Shown piece by piece: positions 59,001 through 64,000 of a stretch of 64,000 bases of DNA. The notes under the pieces were generated by a model. It saw nothing but the letters and a program-made list of their open reading frames with translations, ran no database searches and was not told the origin of the DNA. Both the position numbers and the translations under genes were made by a program. Origin of the DNA: Siphonodentalium dalli (lineage: Eukaryota > Mollusca > Scaphopoda > Gadilida > Siphonodentaliidae); assembly GCA_032622095.1 (NCBI GenBank), contig CP136069.1, positions 163,797,043-163,861,042 on the forward strand. Reading direction: 5' to 3'. How positions within the stretch are numbered: the stretch's first letter is position 1; each line of letters begins with the position of its first letter.

Positions 59001-61008
59001 AATGCTACAAATGCAGCTATTTGTTCGCTGAAAAAACACCAAGCAAAATTGGTTGTTAGTGTCAGAATCAGGGTTTCTACATAGCTACCAATGCTCAGCT
59101 ACTCCGACAAGAACCTAACATTGCATACCTTGATTCGTGCAAGATATTCATATTAAAACATATTAAATGTGATGCCAGATGCTGATGTACGTTTCAAACA
59201 TTTTGCCACACTCAGATTCTGAAAGTGAGCATATTGTTAATGTCGTCATCTGAGTTTTAAATTATATCTGATGTCCAAGCCTTGAAATAGGGTGTCTGTC
59301 ATTTGCAGAATGAGGTCCCCAGAGGGTGAATTTAGTGATGCTACCCCGCATAGCGGGCTAGCATCACCAAATTCACCCTCTAGGAACCTCATTCTGCTGA
59401 GGTGTAAGCAGAATGAGGTCCCTAGAGGGTGAATTTGGTGATGCTAGCCCGCTATGGGGGTAGCATCACTAAATTCACCCTCTGGGGACGTCATTCTGCA
59501 AATGACAGACACACTATTCAAGGCTTGCTGATGTCTGCAGTCCTGGGAAATGTGATAAAATCATAACTGATTGTGCATGACTGTTCATTAAACGATACAC
59601 GTCTGGAGTGGTACTAGGGATTCATATGCCTAATTTAAATGGTATTCAGGATTTAAGAAAAAGTCTAGCAGTGGTACACAGCTTTAATAGCACCAAATTG
59701 TTAAAAGTTTGATTATTTCTCAGCCAAGTGACAATTTTGAAGCAATTCTATCTCATGTGTATTGATATGTTGAAGTTATGGACAAATCTTCAGCAAAATT
59801 GTGGAAAGTATCGCATTAGTGTGAAATTATTACTAAGTTTTATGTCCTCAATTTTAATGTAAACATATTTTGTCTCTAAATCATGGACAGGAGTCAGGGA
59901 TGTGCCACTGTGGTAATCGTATTATGAATTTGTATTTTATTTGTAATGATAACTGTCAGAAATGATCACAAATGCAGGGTTTCTGCTAGGCCGGTGGTGA
60001 GTGCCCTAAAAAAAATAAAGGTAACGTAAATCAATATAAAAAGAGTTGTTTATTTGATTTCATATCACAGGTCACCATTGCCACAAACTGCAACAGATCA
60101 TAGGCTGTCTGTGTTTTACCGTTGACTATTTAAATTTCTGGTATGTACTGTTACCGTATGGGGAGGGGGGGGGGGGGGGGGGGTTACACCTTCATATATT
60201 GGACCTGACAGTCATGTGCGATATAGTTCAGTACTCACTTGAAATGTTTCAAAAGCAATATTTACTTAGAACAAGGAACCAAAGAAGATTATTCACTCAC
60301 TTGTAATGTTTTGTCAGCAGTCCACCAAGAAAGGGACCAACAACCATGCCAACGCCATAAGAAACACCGAGTTTGCCAAGTGCATCAGACCGTTTGTCGA
60401 TATCACTTACATCTGTGACTATCATCTGACCACCTGAATTCGAAAACAGAAAACAAAATTCAGGGTGAATATAGAAATGATTGATGTCCGTCCGTCCATC
60501 CGAAACTGTTGTCTGGATAACTTGAATAATATTTGAAAGAAGTGGCCTTTTATTAGTTTAGTATACTATACACAGCGCTATAATCACAGAAGGGGTGAAG
60601 TTTTGTTACATTTTATCACTGACTCATACAGATGACAACAATTTACACAGCTTACATGTACTTGGAATTCTCAATCACATTTGATCAGAACTAATGACTA
60701 AGACACTATAATTTGGAAAATATATAATTGTTTTGCATATATGCATATACAAATATTGACTAACCTTGCATTGAGTGCATAAACAGAGAGGGAATTCGTG
60801 ATACAAATACCAAGAATGTGCTGTCTGCCATCCCTACAATCAGGTACATCAGGCTAGCTGACGAGAAAGCAAGTATCATTGCTGCACGCCCACCAAACAA
60901 ATCTCCAAATCTCCCAAATAGCGGCCCTCCAGCAAGCTGCACTACAGCGAAAGTTGTCTGGATATATCCATATGTCTTTGGATCCACACCAAGCTTCTTC
61001 GTCAAGTA
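31910..61008 (-). CDS. SLC22A18: SLC22A18-like (TETRAN/ORCTL2) major facilitator transporter, eight exons, N-terminus not seen
   Basis: Proton-coupled organic-cation-type MFS transporter. Exons in transcript order: 61008-60765, 60433-60301, 59027-58900, 58255-58136, 55590-55478, 51039-50938, 48736-48613, 32088-31910. All seven inner junctions are GT-AG and join in phase to about 380 residues plus TGA. Human SLC22A18 has 424; the missing 45-50 residues (first membrane helix) must be in an exon not found below 64000. Sequence landmarks match vertebrate SLC22A18: YGYIQTTFAVVQLAGGPLFG, then RFGDLFGGRAA (MFS motif A); TDVSDIDKRSDALGKLGVSY, then GVGMVVGPFLGG (motif C-like); ADSDTGK; and VRTVSPTIGGIV near the end. 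The last intron (32089-48612) is 16.5 kb and repeat-filled. Paralogues in the same MFS branch are the only realistic alternative identity. Confidence 0.92.
32951..33330. mobile_element. Family A MITE, right end truncated
   Basis: gtgcctgtcatttgccgaat at the left, a complete first palindrome, the long spacer, then only the first arm of the second palindrome (gcagaatgaggtcccaacat). Confidence 0.75.
34120..34480. repeat. Foldback sequence with a perfect 29-nt inverted repeat
   Basis: 34331-34359 (atatatcactggggttgcgg + ctgacgcag) and 34394-34422 are exact reverse complements around a 34-nt loop. Outer gcatgcggcc / tatcgg and ccgatagccgcatgc segments extend the symmetry imperfectly. Confidence 0.8.
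36555..44728 (+). mobile_element. Family E HINE/pearl-like element with an expanded core satellite
   Basis: Head tgaaagtgtcaatgacactg + tagctcaacttgg at 36555. Tail: an acgcacacacgcgcac / ggacgacggacgac tract at 44620-44683, then the terminal hairpin agctcaaactttac..gtaaagttgagct ending 44728. Family F sequence resumes immediately (aaaaataatcttatgg). It differs from the short E copies (27653-30205, 61443-61945) in that the core has grown to about 8 kb. Confidence 0.85.
36690..44600 (+). repeat. Satellite array of 155-165-bp monomers with higher-order structure
   Basis: Roughly fifty monomers carry gatgatcagactaaaggtac, cctgtagcccgtgctaaagg, aaatccaagatggctgctgg, ggccatgttttttggccgaa and gactcgttcccatctacatg. 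Two forms alternate: one with tttagtcatacaaagag (about 164 bp) and a shorter one with ggattaaattttgaaa (about 155 bp). Larger blocks repeat: 36555-39092 recurs from 39093 (2,538-bp offset), and the diagnostic ccaagttggctgctgg recurs at 39489, 41258 and 43026 (1,768-1,769-bp offsets). Confidence 0.93.
48100..48502. mobile_element. Family H element
   Basis: tttaaagatacataatccaa to atcagattgtgtacctttaa, with tttctttggctttgggggta and ctatagttgacagtggttag inside. It ends 110 bp from the transporter exon at 48613. Confidence 0.72.
48503..48600. repeat. Short tandem repeat of ATTTAATAATGGC
   Basis: Four to five degenerate copies of gatttaataatggcctgatg next to the donor of the 48613-48736 exon. Confidence 0.75.
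48613..48736 (-). CDS. SLC22A18: SLC22A18-like exon, helices 10-11
   Basis: The acceptor is aatatcatttcag and the donor actg|gtaaat. It encodes AMVGNIWQFCFMGIPVLVVG, then MATSTVVINSALTQNVADSD, then T. The DSDTG that spans the junction matches TSDTG in human SLC22A18. It ends in phase 1, before the 16.5-kb last intron. Confidence 0.93.
49116..49444. mobile_element. Family A MITE, right end eroded
   Basis: taagccttgaaatagtgtgt at the left, first palindrome intact, long spacer, right palindrome reduced to cctcattctgcagacacatt. Confidence 0.72.
49482..49723. mobile_element. Family A MITE, compact twin-palindrome form with perfect 8-bp duplication
   Basis: caagccttgaaatagtgtgt and its mirror acacactatttcaaggcttg are the ends. 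The identical octamer atctggcc flanks both sides (49474-49481 and 49724-49731). Two palindromes are joined by a short gctgaggtgtaagc linker. This copy defines the element borders. Confidence 0.92.
50598..50803. mobile_element. Family C long-hairpin MITE
   Basis: tacagtaatgctctaattaa and mirror agagcattactgta. Arms of about 100 nt meet at ggggagagctttcc. Confidence 0.88.
50938..51039 (-). CDS. SLC22A18: SLC22A18-like exon, helices 8-9
   Basis: Exactly 34 codons, phase 0 at both ends. It encodes IVQGFGIGIIHNIANDDVIL and then KWSVLISAIGYLIL. The acceptor is tatattttcag and the donor ctg|gtaagt. It is hemmed in by MITEs: family D begins about 21 bp upstream of the acceptor AG and family C lies 134 bp beyond the donor. 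Confidence 0.92.
51063..51521. mobile_element. Family D MITE, complete copy
   Basis: tgtgacccgccatatcaaat + ccagtcgtaagt at the left mirrors acttacgactggatttgata + tggcgggtcaca at the right. Next inward are gcattctcttatatatgcga hairpins, then a core with ccctgcagggagccccacac. Its left end is about 21 bp from a transporter splice acceptor. Confidence 0.88.
51749..51963. mobile_element. Family B MITE, complete copy
   Basis: ccctttcatggcaggagttg to gtctagtcatggaaggg, with the terminal ccctttcatg / catggaaggg inverted repeat and two tatataagagaatgcac-type hairpins. Confidence 0.78.
52140..53935 (+). pseudogene. Decayed non-LTR retrotransposon, C-terminal part of the reverse-transcriptase ORF
   Basis: Frame-broken translation gives HQIMTYGSEIW at about 52270-52305, like the LLYGSEIW motif after the fingers-palm region of LINE reverse transcriptases. 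After an interruption (about 52400-53390) comes KLRIFEGFRLQNYLTFNLSL at about 53630-53690, ENEEHFIQECTLY at 53778-53822 and GNYKSIFI, resembling the ECxLY-type zinc-knuckle tail of such ORF2 proteins. Multiple stops and frameshifts. The clade is not assignable. Confidence 0.5.
53040..53375. repeat. Tandem repeat of TAATTGTATTTAATTACTTTGTGTTTTGAA
   Basis: Four copies of about 60-75 bp with gtaattgtatttaattactt + tgtgttttgaa and ttgagctttttgaaagtaaa. The block ends gtaattgacccatccctg, the inverted CAGGGATGGG terminus also seen in the outer element at 35231-47925, so this is probably another hAT-like element end with expanded subterminal repeats. Confidence 0.75.
54005..54732. repeat. Cluster of CTACGAGWTAACTCGTAG palindromes
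   Basis: 18-bp palindromes ctacgagataactcgtag at about 54014 and 54246, ctacgagttaactcgtag at about 54669 and 54711, and half-sites ctacgagttatctcgta at about 54076 and ctacaagttatctcgtag at about 54310. Several are followed by tcggcacc / ctggcacc or preceded by the mirror ggtgcca/ggtaccga, giving a larger inverted layout. Confidence 0.85.
55250..55372. repeat. Family B MITE, partial
   Basis: ccttccatgactggagcttc then a complete cttatatatgcgagtctccc / tatataagagaatacattga hairpin, ending at ctaacc. Confidence 0.65.
55478..55590 (-). CDS. SLC22A18: SLC22A18-like exon, helices 7-8
   Basis: The acceptor is ctatttcag and the donor atg|gtaaga. It encodes GIPAGIFHSMFAVVAIETFH and then LEAHQNGYVLSYIGVLTM, aligning to human PTGLFMVMFSIISMDFFQLE..GYLMSFFGLLQM. 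It ends in phase 0. Confidence 0.93.
56031..56159. repeat. 43-bp tandem triplication
   Basis: aaggtgttcaaatcaataat + cagtatctgggtagaaatat + atc, three identical copies at 56031, 56074 and 56117. Confidence 0.95.
56560..57247 (-). mobile_element. G-type HINE/pearl-like element on the minus strand
   Basis: Read on the minus strand: head hairpin tatacccccactttcgaaga / aaaatggggggtata (57211-57244), a gtccgtccgtccg tract at about 57146-57162, then monomers (tccggatgatatctcaagtt, ttgagtttggatcc..) with gttatggactttg. Monomers appear on the plus strand as aaactcaaattcgaacttga and cataactctgagaaaaat. Confidence 0.72.
58034..58116. repeat. Family A single palindrome
   Basis: gagcagaaggaggttcccag with mirrored tagcataactaaattcaccc + tatggg. 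It abuts the donor side of the transporter exon at 58136. Confidence 0.72.
58136..58255 (-). CDS. SLC22A18: SLC22A18-like exon, central loop
   Basis: The acceptor is tcaattgtag and the donor acag|gtaata. It encodes GMENKSNTSEHTEK and then VFSITKFVSLLAKPKVLKLM, then LVKAAT. This corresponds to the human stretch VFDLKAIASLL..VPRIFLVKVAS. Phase 1 at both ends. Confidence 0.9.
58757..58868. repeat. Family A single palindrome with right terminus
   Basis: gtcagaggtacccagaggat and mirrored taaattcaccctctggggac + ctcattctacaaatgtcaga. It ends 32 bp from the transporter exon end at 58900. Confidence 0.72.
58900..59027 (-). CDS. SLC22A18: SLC22A18-like exon, helix 6 and start of central loop
   Basis: The acceptor is ttggtgttttttcag. 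It encodes NEQIAAFVAFLGSVISIVCV, MAIPGTTKKN and then ITSVDKKGTVKT. The reading frame stays open past the exon, but only the donor acag|gtttcg (exon end 58900) gives the phase 1 that the next exon requires. That donor is weak. Confidence 0.82.
59276..59527. mobile_element. Family A MITE, compact form with perfect 8-bp duplication
   Basis: caagccttgaaatagggtgt and acacactattcaaggcttg termini, flanked on both sides by ctgatgtc (59268-59275 and 59528-59535). Two palindromes with a gctgaggtgtaagc linker, as in 49482-49723. Confidence 0.93.
60160..60182. repeat. Long G homopolymer tract
   Basis: tggggagg followed by an unbroken run of about 20 G, then ttacacc. Length is likely unreliable in any assembly. 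Confidence 0.9.
60301..60433 (-). CDS. SLC22A18: SLC22A18-like exon with MFS motif C-like segment
   Basis: The acceptor is cgaattcag and the donor caa|gtgagt. It encodes GQMIVTDVSDIDKRSDALGK, LGVSYGVGMVVGPFLGG and LLTKHY. The GVGxxxGPxxGG pattern resembles the antiporter motif of helix 5. It enters at phase 1 and leaves at phase 2. Confidence 0.93.
60765..61008 (-). CDS. SLC22A18: SLC22A18-like exon, transmembrane segments 2-3 and motif A
   Basis: First exon visible in the window. It starts in phase 0 after tcaattcacag and ends caag|gttagt (phase 1). It encodes YLTKKLGVDPKTYGYIQTTF, then AVVQLAGGPLFGRFGDLFGG, the hydrophobic MILAFSSASLMYLIVGMA and FVSRIPSLFMHSMQ. The phase-0 start corresponds to the human border just after SIVP, so a short upstream exon is expected. 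Confidence 0.93.
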
Positions 61009-61264
61009 CTGTGAATTGAAGAAATGTGTAGAGTTTAAAAGACTAGGGTATTTCGTAGTTGTCTAATCGACAGTCAAAAAATCGAGTCAAACTTGACTAA
61101 TTGACAACCCCCATTTTCATGGAAAATTTCAATTTTACTATGTGGCCATTGACTACTAACTAAATGAGAAATTTGCCTGATGATATCTTTTGATCTACCT
61201 AACATTGTCAACAATGTAGTAAGTTTCTACCTTTAAATAGGTAATCAAATGAAGAAATGTTTAA

Positions 61265-61440
61265 CCCTTTCATGATGGTAGCCGCGCTAGTGCAGAATAA
61301 AGGATCCTGTGCCAGTGTATTCTGTTATTTATGTGAGTCTCCGATAGAGAATGCACTGGGTTATAAGGTCATGGTAAATATTGTTAGGCCAATGCATTTT
61401 CTTATATATGCGAGGTTCCCTATCAAAGACTCAGATATAA
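61265..61440. repeat. Family B MITE, truncated
   Basis: ccctttcatgatggtagccg at the left, hairpin remnants gtgtattctgttatttatgt and ccaatgcattttcttatata. The right end is lost where a family E element begins. Confidence 0.65.
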
Positions 61441-61442
61441 AA

Positions 61443-61945
61443 TGAAAGTGTCAATGACACTGTAGCTCAACTTGGGAAGGAGTTAATTTTTTGCTGATCA
61501 ATGGATAAAATGATAAAGAAGAAGGAAAGTAAACTAGAGGTCACCCCGAAGATCCGTATGAAGTATGGTGATGATCGGATGAGGGATCTGGTCTGTAGGG
61601 TGTGCCAAAGGATTTAGTCATACAAAGAGTAAATTCCAAGATGGCCGCTGGCGGCAATTTTTTCAATGAATTTTGGTCAAAATAGGAGACCCCCATCTGG
61701 AGGTCACCCCGAAGATCCATATGAAGTTTGGCTGCCGGTCGCCATGATGTTCATCGAAAATTGTTCAAATTTGATAGCTCCCATCTAGAGGTGATTCTAA
61801 ACATGCTTGTAAATTTTCAAATTAATTCTCCAATAAATGTGCACTGCGGGGTGTGCCGGTGGATTCAAATTTTAAATCCAAGATGGCTATCCATATTTTT
61901 TAATAAATTTCGGTCAAAATAGGAGGTTCCCATCTTAAAATTGTA
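61443..61945 (+). mobile_element. Family E HINE/pearl-like element, short copy
   Basis: Head tgaaagtgtcaatgacactg + tagctcaacttgg identical to 36555. Core with gaggtcaccccgaagatccg, gggtgtgccaaaggatttag and ccaagatggccgctggcggc. Only about three monomers, so it shows the unexpanded state. The tail is missing. Confidence 0.75.
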
Positions 61946-62504
61946 AGTGTAGCTTCATACCGGGATCATTCTGGACACCTCGACCCTTGAAATTTGGCAG
62001 TGCAGTAACGATACAGAGAATAACGATGTTTGCAGAATGATTACGGAACATGAGCGTCAAGTGAGCTTAATTGATCAAAATGTTTTTTAAATCCAAACTA
62101 GTAATCAAGTTTGCTTTATTGAGCTATGAAAATCGAATATGAGCCTGTTCAATACTTCAATATCGCTAGTTTTAATGAGCATTATCTCCAACCGGAGACA
62201 ACTTATTTCAGCCATGTGATCCATCTATCGGGCAGCAGAGTTAAATTTTGAAATAAAACCTGAACGGAGAAGAGGAATGCAATATCATAAAAACATATCA
62301 ATTGTATCTTCTAAAAGAGCTTAATTTTTTCGTAATTAACTGTTGAAATGAAATTGTTCTAAAATCGGGCGCTTCTTCTGTACTACGGGTTAACTGCAAC
62401 TTTAATTCCCAAACCATGGTTTAGAACACACTTTGCATGATATTTCAGAATGAAGAGAGTACTAAGCATGAGAATGAAGACATCTCAGGGCCCCGATTCA
62501 CATT

Positions 62505-63060
62505 TTTATGTTTACCCATATCATAGTATGGTAAACATAGTGTCGTTGTCCGGATTGACCACTCGTCGTTAGTCCGTCCGTCCGTCTGTCTGTCTGTAGA
62601 CACTTTACGCATGGTGCGTTAACTGAAATATTTTCTATCTGATCAGAACCAAATTTTGTATATGAATTTCTCAGCACCAAATACAGATCGAGTTCGAATA
62701 TGGGTTCGATCCGAGCTTTTTTTATGGAGTTATGGTCCTTTTTCGACTTAGAATTCATGCATGCTACCATAACTCAAAAACTTTTTATCTGTTCAGAATC
62801 AAATTTGGTATGCAAGTTTCTCGGACCAAAATACAGATCGAGTTCGAATATGGGTTTGATCCGATATTTTTTAATGGAGTTATGGCCCTTTGACATAGAA
62901 TTTCTGCATATTTTGATAAATCAACCATTTTTCAACTGATAAGAACCAAATTTGGTATGCGAGTTTATCAACTCAAAATACAAATCAAGTTTGAATATGG
63001 GTCAGATCCTGTTTTTTATACCAGAATTATGCCCCCTTTTAACTAAGAATTGAACAGATT
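62505..63060 (+). mobile_element. G-type HINE/pearl-like element
   Basis: Head hairpin tatgtttacccatatcatag / tatggtaaacata, then gtccgtccgtccgtctgtct, then monomers with gaaccaaattttgtatatga, acagatcgagttcgaatatg and ggagttatggtcctttttcg. Confidence 0.72.
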
Positions 63061-63780
63061 TGAGATTTGCTTACAATATATAACTGCAGCAGCTTACAAC
63101 TCTGGTATCAGTAAGAGAGACTAGAGATAATCTCTATTATTGATACCCGGTAATGAAATCTGATATTCACTGCTGCACTTTAATAGCTATATGTTGTTTA
63201 TTGCATTTCCATAGTGTGTGGACAGTGACTTCTCAGGATTTATCAACTCCAACATAGCTCTCTGGTCTTGCATGGATTTTGGGATTAAAATTAACCCATT
63301 CCATAGACACATGATATCTGAGAGGCAGATATTAAATTATATCTTTCACTTTGAGCCAGGTTCAGTAAGGATTTCTAAAAACAAAGGAAATGTCTTATTT
63401 TGAAATTCCCTCTATTGCATTTGGTGTGCAGGATAATAATAATGTTGCTTGTATTCTTGAGACTGACTTATTGCGTGGGCTTCTAAATCCATATACATGC
63501 ATTTATAGACTATTTTGATCAGTTCATTAGTGTGATTAAGATCAGCCCCTTGCTATCTCATTTAATAACTCAAATATTTGTCATTGATTATATCATATTT
63601 CAAGTCATAGTTTATGATAACACACCCCTAACCTGTATAGAGAGGGTCATTTGGTTTAATTGCTTTAAAATATTAACAAAATTAACCCACCCATTCCATA
63701 GACATACAGTATGCTATCCAATGTAATAAATCTAATATCTTCAATCTCATATCCCACCTCTAGTTATCTCATAATTATGC

Positions 63781-64000
63781 ATTAAAGGTACTCAATCCGA
63801 TCAGAGGGTCCCCATCTCAACAGATTCCAACAACAACAATCCGATCAGAGGGTCCTATATTACTATTTCTTTGGCTTTGGGGGTAACAAATATTTGATTC
63901 GAGTCGAGGAACCCATCAAACAAAGCTCAGAGTTATTAGATATTGATTTTTGAAATTTGTTATTTTCTCGAGATGAGTACTAATAATTGCATTCAACTTC
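63781..64000 (-). mobile_element. Family H element running off the window
   Basis: cattaaaggtactcaatccg then gatcagagggtcc (twice), followed by tttctttggctttgggggta, shared with other H copies. The beginning seems rearranged: a terminal piece in one orientation is joined to an interior in the other. Confidence 0.6.

Noticed and set aside
60818-61066. Plus-strand ORF opposite the transporter exon
   Set aside because: Antisense shadow of the exon at 60765-61008.
62498-62770. 90-codon minus-strand ORF, and similar ORFs at 46958 and 28892
   Set aside because: Similarity among them comes from the shared G-type monomer (gagttcgaatatgggtt and gttatgg); no stop-free conservation across copies.

Overview
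This is a eukaryotic (metazoan) window: AT-rich, intron-dominated and crowded with transposable elements. Bacterial-style gene packing is absent. A marine invertebrate, probably a mollusc, fits best. The argument is the abundance of elements with an AGCTCACCTGAG terminal hairpin, a GTCC-type microsatellite and internal tandem monomers of about 130-165 bp, as in the pearl / mini-me / HINE elements described from bivalves and other invertebrates. The species cannot be fixed from sequence alone.

Two protein-coding genes are supported, arranged tail to tail. (1) FKBP1A (FKBP12, peptidyl-prolyl isomerase) runs on the + strand from 1288 to 15313 in six coding exons. They join in phase to 108 codons plus stop, the family length, aligning without gaps to vertebrate FKBP12. 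Its last intron looks like a minor-spliceosome (U12) AT-AC intron, and its exon 3 / intron 3 boundary has been amplified into a 38-bp minisatellite carrying about 14 copies of the 5' splice site. (2) An SLC22A18-like (TETRAN / ORCTL2) major facilitator transporter runs on the - strand from 61008 down to 31910. Eight exons in the window join in phase to about 380 residues; the N-terminal exon (roughly 45-50 residues) is not seen and probably lies beyond 64000.

The rest is introns and a 16.6-kb intergenic stretch (15314-31909) filled with repeats: a hAT-type MITE built from twin palindromes (family A, many copies, two with perfect 8-bp target duplications); hairpin MITEs (families B, C, D); HINE/pearl-like elements (families E, G and the AGCTCACCTGAG element); a roughly 450-bp family (H); a hAT-like element carrying a BED-type zinc-finger ORF; a decayed non-LTR retrotransposon; and several minisatellites.

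The most striking object is in the 16.5-kb last intron of the transporter gene. A nested stack runs from 35231 to 47925. A hAT-like shell (TIR CAGGGATGGG, near-perfect 8-bp duplication) contains a HINE-like element. That was split at a TA by an 11.5-kb foldback element made of G-run/C-run monomers in inverted orientation. The foldback in turn contains an 8.2-kb E element whose core has grown into a higher-order satellite of roughly fifty monomers, with 2,538-bp and 1,768-bp superperiods.
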